From Roridomyces roridus (lineage: Eukaryota > Basidiomycota > Agaricomycetes > Agaricales > Mycenaceae): a stretch of DNA of 64,000 nucleotides. The DNA is taken from assembly GCA_029378245.1 (NCBI GenBank), contig JARKIF010000032.1:248001-312000 (forward strand), written 5' to 3'. A program made the position numbers and the translations under genes. Shown in pieces: positions 1 to 11,577 of the stretch. Numbering within the stretch: position 1 is the stretch's first letter; every line of letters starts with the position of its first letter. The notes below the pieces were generated by a model. That model made no database searches, was not told the DNA's origin, and was given only the letters and a program-made list of their open reading frames with translations.

Positions 1-211
1 GACGATACAGCCATCGTCGTCCAGACGCTCTGAGCGCTATTTTGCTATCATCTTGCTTTACGTGTATTTTGCTGCTATACCATAGGGTGTACTAATCTTC
101 TAATGGGTTCCACAATTAATTTGGGTTTTACGAATACATGCGATGAAGATACAGTAGTGAATGCAATGCAAAGAATGTCAGTGTGTATGGTATGCAAACA
201 GTCCATCTAGA

Positions 212-3094
212 TCATCTTCGGAATGGATTGTTCGAAGACGTCCCAGTCCGATGAGGTTCCAGCCAATAAGTTCCCCCATTCCCAAGCCCTGGTCGCACCG
301 CCTGGGCGTACACCTGGGCCTCGGTCGCCGCCGGCACGACTACAGGCACGTCCACGTCTACCAACCGCGCCTCGGGAGCGGGAGCACGAAACATATAAGA
401 TCGACCCGCGCTGGAGACAGAACTCGGGTAGCGATTGAGCGCCTTGTTGACAGGTTGCCTTGGTTCTGGCGCCGCCCGCGGCATACCCGTCACTTGCGAA
501 TATATCGAAGAGCGGGAGACTTGATCCGCGAGGTTGTTCTGCGGGCCGTTGAGAGGGGGCAGCGTCGACGGTGCGTGGTTCGACGAGGCGCGAGACAGCC
601 TTCGAGAATGCTCATACTCGTACGCCCCAAACAACTCCAACTTCTCCATCTCCCGATGGTGCCTCGCCTCCTCCGCATTCCGCATCTTCATCAACTTGAT
701 CGCCTCGCTTTCCACATCTTCATGCGTGATCGGCGGTGCCACATCCGCAGCCTGGCGGCGCCGACTCGCCCGATGGCCACCAAACAGCTTTCGCCGGAAT
801 CGAACGAACCAGCTGACCTTGGGGCCAAGTTGTTTAGCAGCCGCAAACGCCGCAGTCTGCTTGGCGCGTTGCTTCCTCGCCCGTCGCCGCCAGCACATCA
901 GGAAGAGTAGGAAGATGAACGCACACCCGAGCGTCATGAGCAAGATCTCCCACCACGAGAGCGCCCGCCCACCGCTGCTGACAGTCGCAGGTGGTGGTGG
1001 ACTTGGTTCAGGTTTGGTCGGCTCGGTGATAGTGCTGTTGTTCGTCGGCGGAGCGCTGACGAGCACGAGATCCGATAGACAAACCCCGAGACCAGGGACG
1101 ACGCTAGTGGAATTCGTACATGTCGCGGCAGTGCAAGTGCCTCCGCGCAACACCTGACTGGCACTCGAGCACGCGAGGCAATTGCTCGGTCCCTGGCCAG
1201 CACAGCTCGAGCAGCTGGCGTCACAGGCCTGACACGAACTCGATGTGGGGTCGAAAAACTGCGATTGGGCACAGGTTGGGAGACAGCGGCCGTTGCTCAG
1301 CACCGGCCGGTCTGGGGGGCAGCTGGCGCATTGGGAAAAGGAGGAGCCAGTGCAGGTCGCGCAGTCGGGGTGGCACGCAAGGCAAGTTCCGTTGGAGGAG
1401 AAGGTGTTGAGGGGACATGTGGATACGCATTTGCCAGCGGACGCAAGCTGATTGGAGGCTGAGCAGGTGAGGCAGTTGGTGGCAGAACCACTGCAGGTGC
1501 CGCAGCTCGAGTCGCAGGCTAATTCGGGAACTGTAAGTAAAAAGAATGATGGCCGGTCAATGACGTTACCTGCACACGTAACGTTGTCCGCGGAAAGGAA
1601 GGTTCCCTTCGGGCAACTATCGATGCATTGGCCGCCTGAGAGAAAAAAGCCTTTCAAGCAACCGGTGCATTTGAGCTGGTTGACAGTCGAAACCGAGTTG
1701 AAGTTGGATATCTCGCAAGTTGTGCATTTGGCGCCGCAAGCTGGAATCATTAGATGTGTACAGAAGGGAGGACGGAAAAACGCACTATCACATTCACCCT
1801 TGGTATTATCCGCAATCAAATTAGAACCCTCGCAGACACCCGTATTGCTCGCAGTCACACAGCTGCCGTTGTTGGTCAGGTAGTGCCCAGTGCCAATGGA
1901 GCACGAGGTACAGTCGTTCGACGTTGGCCCGGAACAGGTAACACAGGAAGCCGAGCAGGCGATACAGCTCGTCCCATCGCTAAAACCGGAACTCGGGCAC
2001 GCGACACCTCCAGCCGAGGCAGCGACGGGTTGGCACTTGGTCGAATCGTTCTGGTCTTGCGTGAAGCCTGAAGCACAGGTGATGCAGTTGCCTGTCCCAT
2101 CGGCGCAGCTGCTGCATCCGATTTGGCAGACTTTGCAGTCACCGGTGGAGGTGGAGAAGAAACCGCTGGCGCACTTGGCGCAGGCGGTCCCGTTGGAAGC
2201 GGTAACATAGCCAGGATTACACGTGCACGTGCCGTCGGGGGCACACTCGCCGTTGAGGCAATTGCACGTCGTGAGCGGGTTGGCTACGAGCGGCGTGAGG
2301 CATCTGCCCGAGCCAGATATACCATCGTCGCAATCTGTGCATCCAGCAGGGCATGCCTGACATTTCGGTCCAAAGAACCCTGGAGAACACGTCTCGCAGG
2401 AAGTGCCGTTGAAGCCCGGTGCACAGATACAGAGACCCGAGGCGGAGCACGTGCCGGAGCTGGCGCAAGGCGGGGAGCAGGTGGAGGACTGCATGTCGAG
2501 GAGAGACATGGAGCCAGTGCTTCCCAGAGGCAACTGGGCCGTGTCTGGAACAGAATCCCAGAAAACAACGCGTCCGTTCGAGCCAAATGACATGGCAGCC
2601 CAGACGCTGGAGGACAAGGCCATGGATTCAGCCTTGAGTGGCGTGGACGAGTTGGCTACGGGGCCGGAAGGGAGAGAACTGAACGAAGCCTGTCCGGAAT
2701 ATAAACTCTGAGAGTATATCGCGAGACCGGGGTTGACTTGGACAGACAAAGGCAATGTCAAGGTGGAGGAATTGGAGAATCCCGGGGACGAGGAGAGGGT
2801 CGCATGAGAGGACGTTAAGAGATCGTGGACGAGCTGTGGGTTCGTCGTGGCTGTATACTGGCCTGGCAAGAGCAGGACACTATTCGCGACGTCGGACGCC
2901 GAAAGTGATACACCGACTGCATTCAAAGTGTTAGCCTTCCGACAAAACTGCACATGAGAAGTAGACGCACGAGTCGTGTTTGAGGAGCCCTGAAGACATT
3001 GACCAGCAACGCAGACGATAGAGGACGAGTTCAAGGCGGCAGCTGGTGCACCAAGGGCGAAAAGGACGGCCAGTCCAAGGATGCTGGAGAACAT
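212..3094 (-). CDS. Furin-like/EGF-like cysteine-rich single-pass membrane protein
   Basis: The protein starts with a signal peptide (MFSSILGLAVLFALGAPAAA) and has a long ectodomain of repeated C-x2-C cysteine modules of the furin-like/EGF-like (growth-factor-receptor cysteine-rich) type, about residues 200-650. One transmembrane helix follows (WEILLMTLGCAFIFLLFL) and then a basic cytoplasmic tail (CWRRRARKQRAK) of about 220 residues, rich in Ser and Pro. Two stretches interrupt the cysteine spacing and are best read as introns kept open in frame: 1519-1569 (51 bp) and 1741-1785 (45 bp). Removing both gives about 928 residues and restores regular modules (CA-ACDSSCGTC and ECD-TCGAKC). The start is the first ATG before the signal peptide. 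Fungal proteins of this build are common in Agaricomycetes but have no assigned role; cell-surface sensing or adhesion is an inference. Confidence 0.85.
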   Translation of the reverse strand: MFSSILGLAVLFALGAPAAALNSSSIVCVAGQCLQGSSNTTRASTSHVQFCRKANTLNAVGVSLSASDVANSVLLLPGQYTATTNPQLVHDLLTSSHATLSSSPGFSNSSTLTLPLSVQVNPGLAIYSQSLYSGQASFSSLPSGPVANSSTPLKAESMALSSSVWAAMSFGSNGRVVFWDSVPDTAQLPLGSTGSMSLLDMQSSTCSPPCASSGTCSASGLCICAPGFNGTSCETCSPGFFGPKCQACPAGCTDCDDGISGSGRCLTPLVANPLTTCNCLNGECAPDGTCTCNPGYVTASNGTACAKCASGFFSTSTGDCKVCQIGCSSCADGTGNCITCASGFTQDQNDSTKCQPVAASAGGVACPSSGFSDGTSCIACSASCVTCSGPTSNDCTSCSIGTGHYLTNNGSCVTASNTGVCEGSNLIADNTKGECDSAFFRPPFCTHLMIPACGAKCTTCEISNFNSVSTVNQLKCTGCLKGFFLSGGQCIDSCPKGTFLSADNVTCAGNVIDRPSFFLLTVPELACDSSCGTCSGSATNCLTCSASNQLASAGKCVSTCPLNTFSSNGTCLACHPDCATCTGSSFSQCASCPPDRPVLSNGRCLPTCAQSQFFDPTSSSCQACDASCSSCAGQGPSNCLACSSASQVLRGGTCTAATCTNSTSVVPGLGVCLSDLVLVSAPPTNNSTITEPTKPEPSPPPPATVSSGGRALSWWEILLMTLGCAFIFLLFLMCWRRRARKQRAKQTAAFAAAKQLGPKVSWFVRFRRKLFGGHRASRRRQAADVAPPITHEDVESEAIKLMKMRNAEEARHHREMEKLELFGAYEYEHSRRLSRASSNHAPSTLPPLNGPQNNLADQVSRSSIYSQVTGMPRAAPEPRQPVNKALNRYPSSVSSAGRSYMFRAPAPEARLVDVDVPVVVPAATEAQVYAQAVRPGLGNGGTYWLEPHRTGTSSNNPFRR

Positions 3095-3754
3095 TGCAGG
3101 TCGTAAAAACGAAGGTGAAGGATGGAAAGAGCGGCCGTATTATGGCCCAGCGTGGCTTCAAAAATCCCTATTGTTCCCATTTTATTGGGTTGCGCTTAGG
3201 TTGCCCCGAAGAGAACAATAAGCTGAGTGTTTGGCTTTGTTGTGACTCTGCATGGAAGTGAGCCGGCCTTTGTTCTTCAACAAAGCCTATTTGCTCACCA
3301 CTCTATGCGCGTTGGCATGCAAATTTCATGAAATGGAGGCTTTGGACGCGTGGCCAGCAACGGAGTGCCGACATCCTCGCCGTCTCCCCCGGCATCAAAT
3401 GTTTTAATCCGACGTTCTCAAAACAAGTCCAGATAAAATTCTATATAACCAGCACAACCCGCTAGATTACACCCAGCTCGACATCGTAAGATAGCACTTG
3501 GCATGATCAGTCGTCGATATCGTGTAAATACTAGTCCAGTGCGAATTAAGAAGAAAAAGAGTACATAGTGTGGGGTCGACGCAGATACTGGACGTGCGTC
3601 GAGACCGAGAAGCCCCCCTGCGGTCTGTGGACGGCTAGCGTAAATAAACGAGAAGGGAGTAGCGATAGCAATGAGAGAGGTGTATGCAATGAGCGTGATG
3701 CGATGAGTGTTGTGGTTAGTTCGACGCGTCGTTAGTATCATTCCCGGTTAGTGT
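3095..3754. other. Intergenic region, no gene seen
   Basis: This holds the promoter side of the cysteine-rich membrane protein and the 3' side of the PL14-like gene. I see open frames only as short unsupported stretches and no RNA gene or repeat. Confidence 0.6.
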
Positions 3755-5147
3755 TTAGAGCTCGTCGATGATCGCGACGGAGAAGTCGGAGAAGTACGCC
3801 TCCTGGGTTTTGGGCGAGGCGTAGTTCGGGGTGCTGCCACCAAAGAACGTCTGCAAAATTTCATGAATGACGGAGCTGGCATGGAGAAAGATCAACACTT
3901 ACCTGCATCTGAATTCCACGGTGACGGCCAGCAGCGCTGTCACGCAGCTTCAGGCCAGAGACATTTATGACCTCCTTGCCGTTGGCCCAAACCTGGATTT
4001 CCCCGTTGGCTTGCCCAGCATCGTTCAGCTGAACACGCTGAGAGATGGTGGTCCACCCGCCGGTAGCGAACGTCCACGAGCCCCGAGCGACGGAAGCACC
4101 GTACGTCGGGTTGCACGTGGACCCGGCAATGCCGCAGACGGCCTTGTTGGCCGCGAAGCCAGACACATCCGGGTCGGGGAGATAGGTGTACAGCTCACCC
4201 TCGCCGTTCTCACGGAACATGAAGCGAGCGGAGTAGCAGTTGACGGATCGCCGTCCACCGGAGCAGCTGAGAGCAACCTCGTCGCTGTCCCCACCATCTG
4301 CAGGAAAATGATGTATCAGTGACGGATGGAAACGGAGCCAAGGTGGATACATACAAAGACCGGGGAGCTTGCCACCAATATTGAAGTCAAAACCCTCGGG
4401 GAAGTAGACCGAGTAGCCAAGAGTGAGCGTCTTGGCTTTGGTCATGTCGAGGCTGCTGGGTCCATGGGCATAGAACGAGAAACCGCCCTGAGGGTCATGT
4501 CCAAAAGTGTATGACCCCTCGGGGTAGATGGCCTGCATGGCCTTCTTTCCATCGGGGGCAGACATGTAGGTGTGCGTGAGCGCGGACAGCAGGTTGGTGA
4601 GCTGGAACGTAGCGTCCGAAAGGGAAAGAGCCGAGGACGACTTGGGAGAAGTCGACCAGGAGTCTCCGGGGGTGCCGGCAGGGAAGAGGGCGTTCAAGGA
4701 CAAGGCCCCACCACCAGTGTTCGAGCTAGTGGAAGACTCGGTCGAACTGGACTTGGCAGCGGTGGAGCTCTTGGTCGAACTGGCGGCGGCTTGCTTTGAG
4801 CTGCTGGAAGCAGCCTCGGTGCTCGTGGACGCGTCGGAACTGACGCTCGCCTTTGTGCTCACGGCAGCCTTGGAGCTGGACGCGGTGGCACTGGCAACCA
4901 AGACTTGGCCGGAAGAAGAAGCAGAGGCAGTCGAGTTGGAAGGTACTTTGCATGACTTTGAACGACGGACACGCTTCGTGGGAGGAGCAACCACTTCAGG
5001 TGTCGTCGCCCGGGCATTGGGCTGAGCCCGAGCGATGGCCCTGTTCCTGTGCCTTCGGGACCATGCACTGTTGTCGTGGAGGGAGTCGGCGACCACAGTG
5101 GTGGTCAAAAGAGCGACCAATAGAATGTAGAGGCGGGAAGCGTGCAT
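3755..5147 (-). CDS. Secreted polysaccharide lyase family 14-like protein (copy 1)
   Basis: Three exons (4355-5147, 3903-4297, 3755-3850) give 427 residues. The ATG at 5147 opens a signal peptide (MHASRLYILLVALLTTTVVA); a Ser/Thr/Ala-rich linker runs to about residue 150, and the rest is a PL14-like domain. Marks of the domain are GKLPGLYGG across the first splice junction, CSGGRRSVNCYSARFMFR, GGWTTISQRVQLN, and a terminal exon with TFFGGSTPNYASPKTQEAYF. PL14 enzymes cleave glucuronan- or alginate-type uronic acid polymers; the exact substrate cannot be read here. A second, more divergent copy lies at 36412-38194 and shares every listed motif. Introns are 57 bp (4298-4354) and 52 bp (3851-3902). 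Confidence 0.85.
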
Positions 5148-5369
5148 GGTGGAGAAGGAGTGTCGGGAGGAAGGAAAAAGAGGGTGAACCAACAATCAAT
5201 CCAATGGAGCAAGAGAAGAAAGGGACGGAGTTGACGGCGCGCGGAAAACAAATGTGCCGTTGATCGGCGCACAGCCCCCTTCCTTTCAAGACAATGATTT
5301 TCCGCTCATTGTTCAAAAAATTCGTCGTGGACCATCGCCATGCCATTTGCAAATTGTACGTTCAAAGAG

Positions 5370-6234
5370 CTACACGGACGCCGGCTTGGAACCCTTGGCA
5401 AGAAACACGGTCACCCTCTGGCCATGGAACATGGCCTTGGTGAATGGGTCAAACTCAAAACCATCCAACCTCGCGCCAACAAACGCCTTCCTTATATCAG
5501 CTTCTGTGAACCCACCGCTGTTTGGGACGTCTTCAGGCACAGGCTGGTCGCTCTTCATGAAATCCACCACCAACAGGCACCCGCCCGGCTTGAGGAAGAA
5601 CGAGAGCACGCGTGTAGTGTCGTCGATGGATTCCAAGTGGTGGTAGGCCGCCGAGCACTCTCGTCGCGTCAGGTGGCAGCCGGACTGGAAGGAGGCTGAT
5701 AACGCACAACAATCACGTCGAACTTTTGGCCGTCGAGCTCAGATATCTCGCCCTTGAGGTCCGCGCAGACAGCCCGCATCTCTTCAGGAGGTATCCCTAG
5801 AGTCAGGTTAGATATCTCACATTGTCCGTTGGGCAAACGATACCTTGATTGTGGACTTTCTCATTATAAAAGTCGACCATTGCCTGGCTAATGTCGACAC
5901 CAACGATACTCTTGCAGTACGGCGCCAGTCCTCTCGAGATCAATCCTACAGTCGCGTCAGAACTCGCGCATAACATCGAGACCGACGCGTACATACCTGT
6001 CCCGCACGCGAAATCCATCACAGTCGTGGTATCTTCATCGAACGGATACACCTCGCGCATTGCCTTTGGTACCCGGTCTCCCATTTCTGCCGCGGTGGGC
6101 TGTTGCTCGTACAAATGCACATTTTCGTGGGTCCAAGTACCACCGGGAGCATGGCTTGCCCCTTCGCCGTGAGAGTGGCTATGGCCGTGGCCGTGGGTAT
6201 GAGCAGCGGAATGGGACATGGTAGTAGAGGACAA
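5370..6234 (-). CDS. Class I SAM-dependent methyltransferase with His-rich N-terminus
   Basis: Four exons (5997-6234, 5844-5945, 5708-5796, 5370-5657) give 238 residues. The Rossmann methyltransferase fold is clear: motif I VMDFACGTGLIS spans the first splice site, the acidic strand 2 end is SIVGVDIS, then FDVIVCSAAYHHLE and LKPGGCLLVVDF. The fold resembles UbiE/methyltransf_25-type small-molecule methyltransferases; no substrate is evident. Residues 8-30 are unusually rich in histidine (HTHGHGHSHSHGEG), a possible metal-binding tail. Introns are 51, 47 and 50 bp; the last ends in GAGAG. The ATG at 6234 is used, though a second Met five residues in is possible. Confidence 0.85.
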
Positions 6235-7079
6235 GAATGAAACTAAGCGCCGCGAACGCGCGTCGTTCTATTTGCAGTACATTATGTCTAAGACTATCAA
6301 GTGAGACTGCGAAGAATGTACTGCTCGACCGGGCGCGGAAGACGAAAGGCCAAAGAGGAGGGCTGCAGCCCCTGGAGGTGGCGGGAGGCTAATCGTCTCA
6401 GATGATCGAGATTTACTCGCCTGCTCCTGAATAAGCCTTGGCGCACGACCTATCGTTCAACGGAAAGGACCACTATCGCCCGTGACTTCATGTCCTCCGC
6501 CCTGGTTGTCGTCGGATGGGTTTCTTCGGCTTGGGAGCTGATCGACGTCGACGGTCGTACGACCCGGTTCCATTGCGCCCCAGTACGAGGCATGGACGCA
6601 CACGATATCCACCTCGGGTCCCCTCTTCTTGAATCTTGTTCTTGTTGGGCTTCCTGAGCAGTAAAAGCGACACTCTTCTCCAAGAATTCGTAGAAGATGT
6701 ATGGGGGCCGTGTTTCCCCGAAACATTTCCTTCGTCCGATGCTCGAAGCGAGGTGTTTTGGAACCAGCCTGCACATGGAGGGCATCCCAGTAGGAGTTGT
6801 GGCACAGAAGGGCTCGAGAAGGGCCGACCAAGGTCCGTGCCGCTTTTTGAAGATGGAGGAACGGGACAGTAACGTTTGTTTGGTCATGCCTTTCTTCCCA
6901 CCACTGGCAACAGTCAACTTGATCTCAGACTCTGTTTGCTCAATGGCTCAACAAAAGGGAAAATCTGCTCAACTCCCCTGAAATGGTCCACCTCTTACTC
7001 TCTGCTGTGCTTTGTCCTTGGCATTTGAACTACCTGGAGATGAAATTACTAGCTGACCTGTCTCACTTTCACGGCTTGG
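6235..7079. other. Intergenic region without a supported gene
   Basis: It contains the methyltransferase promoter and several overlapping open frames on both strands around 6450-6980. None shows a family motif, splice pattern or convincing start, so I leave them uncalled. Confidence 0.5.
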
Positions 7080-8775
7080 AAGCACGAGCTCGGAGGAGTT
7101 TCGTCAACATTCTGTCAGAATGAGGCAAATGGAGGTATCATGCTCCTCGGAATCTGCGAGAGCCACCAAGAAATCCTCCCAATCACAGAACTTGCTGGCT
7201 CAACGGCGGCAAGTCGTCCCCTCCGCCAAGGATCGCTTGGAATTAAGTTTCTCTCCTCGAGGTTCCGGAGCTTTTCGATCAGTCTTTTCCTGGAACTAGG
7301 TAATACTTTGATCTTGAGAGCAACGGGGAATTGAATCTCACTCACAGGTTCTTGCACAATAATACCCGACACCGCGACGGAGCACAGTCCATGTTGCTGA
7401 AACTCGACGGCGAACTTGCTTTTAGTGGATCAGCCTATCGGAGTCGGTTTCTCGTACGCCGACTACGGCGAGACTGTCGTGTCTTGCTCATACGGCACTG
7501 CTCCCCATGACCAAGGACACGAACGAGCAGGCTGCCGAGGACGTTGCCGCGGTTCTTGCCATGTTCTTCGAATAAATGGCGGGCTTGAAAGGACGTCCTC
7601 TTAGCACCTCTGGCGATTCTTACGGGGTTGGCCGACTTGTCGTGGCACTTCATCTGCTCATCACTTACCAGGGTGTCTGTTCGCCGCTGAAGTATATGAT
7701 CAGAATGTCCGTCTCAAGCACCTTGGGATGACACCCGTGATCTCACGTCTGTACTCATTGGTAGACATTCCATACTCCGTTGCATTCCGCCTTTCCTGAC
7801 CGTGGAGCACAGGAAATGGCTACAGCGATAGCTACCAGTGCGTTCGAAGTTATGTCCGCAGTAGCCCGCCCGGGATGTTGCTCAGCAGGACAACATCATG
7901 GATTGTTCTTCTACGTTAGTTTTTTTTTGCCTCCGAGATATTCAATCGCCTTTCCCAGCGCATGTACGCAAATGAAGCGAGCGGTGCGAACTCTCGGGCC
8001 CCGCACATAGTGTTATACCTGATTACTTGCAGTAGCTTCGCTGCAAGGTAGGGCTGCAAACTCACTGCCAAGATACCTTCGACATTCTTAATTGCAAGAC
8101 GCAGTCATTTGTGACGATCAGCTCCCTGTACCGTTCCACCTGACTGGCAAGTCATTGTACTATTCGTATACTCCGCCGTTATGTAACGATGCATGTCCTC
8201 TCCAGGAAAAGGTTTCGATGATATCCGCAACGAGTGTATTGCAGAAGCCACGGACACCCTACGCTGTCCTGCCACCGAGTTCGTTCGGGGGCAGTAGCGC
8301 ACTCAGCCCGAGGCTCCGCAGGATCAGGATCTCCATATGCAAATCTCCAGTTACTTGAATTGAACTTGTACGCACAAGATACTTGGAATCGACCGATTAC
8401 TTAGTACCCCAATATCCGTTGACGGGCATCAACGCAGCCTTTACCCCAGCGGCGACGTCCACCGATTCGGCAACACATCGAGGCCTCTCCGAGCACCCAG
8501 GGCGGGTGTTGATATACGCTGGGATTTTTGACCTCGCATGCAATGTTAATGTCGTCGGAAACGACCGCATGGCATGTGCACTGGACAAGCGGAGTTCGCC
8601 GCCCAAGTTCCAACCCCTGAGGGTCTGGACTGTTGACGGCGAACTCGCGGGCGGTACGCGGTCATTTGGCCGATTGACATTCACCACTTTGCGGAACGCG
8701 GGGAACGCGGGGCGCGGACCATCAGGTTCTGAATTCCATCCTTATTCCAAGCCGATTACATTCACGAAATCTTAG
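7080..8775 (+). pseudogene. Decayed serine carboxypeptidase (S10 family)
   Basis: Pieces of a carboxypeptidase Y-like enzyme occur in the right order but in changing frames. Near 7190 is a remnant of the oxyanion segment (CWLNGG). At 7340-7480 is the stretch ending LLVDQPIGVGFSYADYGET, with a TGA where the family has Trp just before NSTANLLLVDQP. At 7600-7740 come SGDSYG (the nucleophile elbow region, family GESYGG) and AAEVYDQNVRLKHLGMTPV. At 8500-8680 is VLIYAGIFDLACN, followed by WTVDGELAGGTRSFG. Stops and frameshifts separate these, so no functional protease can be made. S10 enzymes are secreted or vacuolar exopeptidases of fungi. The end is placed at the last open frame. Confidence 0.8.
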
Positions 8776-10125
8776 GCTCCAACTCCGTTAATGCCCCTAG
8801 CCCTCCTCGATTTCTGGTTAAGCGGTGTTTCTCTGTAGATGGAAGAAGTGCTTGTCAGTGGGCTGGGAAGATGAACCTAACCTTATCAGTTTTATCCATG
8901 AATGTTTGCTGAGATATCGAAATGATCTTGAGGCATCCATCATCCGCCAACGGGGAATAGAGGCGCAAGAAAGTCCCAAATTGGTGCATCGGACCAGGAA
9001 ATGTGGCGGCAGAGGCACATGCTGCGCTCGACATTGGAAAATCCTCGGGCAGCCCGACGGCAGTGAAGACGAGACCTAGTACGAGCCTTGCTACGCTGCC
9101 TGGTGTCCCACATAATGCGGAATACAAGGCTACGTAGCGGGGGCCGTAAAGGTCAAGTCGATGTCTGTGTGGGAGGCCAAGCGAGAGACGAGGCACAATT
9201 CTGGTGGGTGTCGTACCCGTTTAAATAAGTTTGTCCGCACCGACGAAGCTCATCCAGATTCGCTCGGGTGGACCCACATGCACCCGACGGCAACGCTTGC
9301 ATGTCCTTTTACACGTGAACGCCGAAAGGCCATAACAAGGGGCGGATATGAGTGGGAAAAAAACGGTGGCCGAAATCTGAGTTCCCCGTCCAAATGATGA
9401 ATAAATCTGGCTCCGATTGGGGCGCCATAGGCAAAACGAGGGCGCCAATTACTCGTCAAGGATTCTTCTCTCCGCATGCTGAGCGGCACCTGCCCTTCTT
9501 CAGTGGGCGCCTTCTTTTGGACCCTGCTTTCTAGATATCCTCGCCAAAAACCGGGAGCTCGACTTCAGAGCGGGGTTTCCACCCACCACAGTCCGTCCTT
9601 CATTCACTCTGACCATGGACGGTCTCACTTCAAGAATAACAGAGCACCCCAGCGGATGCTAACATGTCCTGCTGGTTGCAGTCGGCGTGTGACCCGCCGT
9701 CCCTTGAAAGAAGGCGGAGAGTGATCTCCCCGCGTCCTTGGGTAGTACAACTTGGGGGCGACGCCGGATGCTTTTTGGGCGCTGCATACCTGACGATGTT
9801 CCAGAAGTTCTTGAGTGCATCCAGGCCATGGCCCACGGTACCTGGCGCAAGCGACATGCACCTGATCAAATTAATTTTTGCGCCCCTTCCTCTGACAGCA
9901 TTTTTGGGGCGGGGAGATGGAGACGTCGCAGCGCCCCAAAATTCAAGACTCGCCGACCTTCCACCTCGAAGGCGCCCGGTGATTGCGCCGCAGGCATGGG
10001 GACTTGAGGGCAAAGTCCGCTTCCAAGAAAGAAAGATGTATTTTTGGTCGATAAAATATTTACTAGTCAAATGTTGATGAATATACGGGCATATTTTAGC
10101 TCCTGGTCTCCTGAATGAAGTGGGT
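8776..10125. other. Gene-poor stretch before the tandem family
   Basis: Open frames on both strands (for example minus 8855-9196) lack any recognisable motif or start context. No repeat or RNA gene was found. The right part is the downstream flank of the first tandem-family gene. Confidence 0.45.
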
Positions 10126-11453
10126 TCAAGCCAAGGTCCTCCCCGAGGTCATTGGGTGCGGCCGAATGGGTCTGACCTCCTCCGAGCGTTCAGATGGACA
10201 AAGACTATTGCACCGCCCAGTGTGATCTTCAATGGCTGCCAGAGCGCGGGAAACGTGGCAGCGGTGTCCCGCCTGGGACTCCGTAGTGCCAGGCAACTGA
10301 ATAGCGCCACAACGTAGCTCGCACTGGGGAGCTGAAGAGACGGAGGAGACAATGAGGTCAGGTCGACAGCCTCTGAGTTCGTATCAGGTACACCCACCGA
10401 TTAATAGTATCTTGTTGCCGGTACCGAGATAATTAGGGATCAAAGCCCTCTCTTTAGGAGACGTCCTTGTCAAGGACCTGAGGTAGGGGACGGTAGATTC
10501 TTCCTCCGTAGGCACATCCTCTGTGAACTTTTCCGGGCCCTTCCTTTTCATGAGGACCCAGTTTAATCTATTCGATCCTCCAAACCGGAAGTCGCGTTCC
10601 TCGCCGAATCTTTTCACCTTGCGGGCGAAAGATTCTTCGACCGGCTGGGAAGCGTCCCCAGAGAGCGTGACTTGGAAAACGAGACCGAGTTTCTTCAGTC
10701 TTCGTTGGAGATTCTTTAGCTTGGAATCTGGGATAGCGAGCTTCGTTTTCTTCTGCCGCCCACCATCGCGCTCCACTATCTGATGATGCTCTGAATTCAA
10801 AGGACTGACGAGGCAAGTTCGAGGACTCTCACCTCGTAGTTCCAGGGGAAGGGGATGAACACGACGTCAAATGTCTGACTATCGCTTGGGGTACTGTTGC
10901 TTGAGGACGCGGTCGGGGATGCGTTGGTCTGATCGCGCTGCACCCGAATCGAGGTGGGAACGCGTTGCACTCCCGATGCGGGCGCGCGGTTAGAGTCCAA
11001 AGAGCCCTCAACAGGAACATCCTCAAACGCAGCACCGGCCCCTTCGTCACCCGAGTCTTGCGTGATTCTCGCTTCGAGAGCCGCCGGTAGTCGAAAAGTC
11101 TGATCAAGCTCCTGCCCGCGAGACTCAATCGCTTGAGGGACGGATTCTAGGACGTCTTTAAGACGATTCCACTCTTCACGCTGCTGCAGGTGACCCTGGG
11201 TACTTGTGAGGTGGATCGTTCGGTAGGGTGACAATACCATACGCACTTTCTCCTGTTCCACCTTCTCACTCAGTTCCAAGAGCTCTGTGGCCATCCCCGT
11301 CAAAGAGGCTATCTGATCCTCGGTGCTCATGCCCGACTCGCGCATGATACCGGCGTCTGTCGCGAGTTCGACGCGTTGGCCAAGGTCCTCGATGTTACGC
11401 AAAATTTCGGCGACGCGTCTGCCCCCACTGACTTGGCGCAATAAGTCGGCCAT
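10126..11453 (-). CDS. Tandem family protein, copy A (unrecognised family)
   Basis: I do not recognise this family. Four exons (11247-11453, 10833-11195, 10398-10779, 10126-10331) give 385 residues, in the same order as copies B and C. The N-terminal helix starts MADLLRQVSGGRRVAEILRN; a charged low-complexity middle ends TFDVVFIPFPWNYE; a third exon has KKLGLVFQVTL, NRLNWVLM and LIPNYLGTGNKILLIG; the last exon carries QLPGTTESQAGHRCHVSRAL and CNSLCPSE. The first intron (11196-11246, 51 bp) has no stop and is a multiple of three, so it hides inside an apparently continuous frame. No signal peptide or membrane segment is seen. The start is the ATG shared in context (GCGAAATGGC) with copy B. Confidence 0.75.
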
Positions 11454-11577
11454 TTCGCTTCTATTTCGCCTTGGAAGTTCAAGAGGGCGGGAAGGCAGAG
11501 AACAAGATAGTGGTGGTGGAAGGAGTGAAAATTGAATGAGCGCGTTTGATGGCAAGTTTACCACGCCGCCACTCCTG

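Noticed and set aside
212..3094. Plus-strand frames inside the cysteine-rich gene
   Set aside because: They mirror the codon bias of the real minus-strand gene and encode Arg/Pro-rich shadow sequences.
6450..6981. Overlapping open frames of 75-155 codons on both strands
   Set aside because: No motif, no splice support and low-complexity composition; GC-rich fungal DNA often has such frames by chance.
8855..9196. Minus-strand frame with mixed hydrophobic stretches, considered as a transporter relic
   Set aside because: No recognised motif, and the hydrophobic pattern is broken by polar residues.
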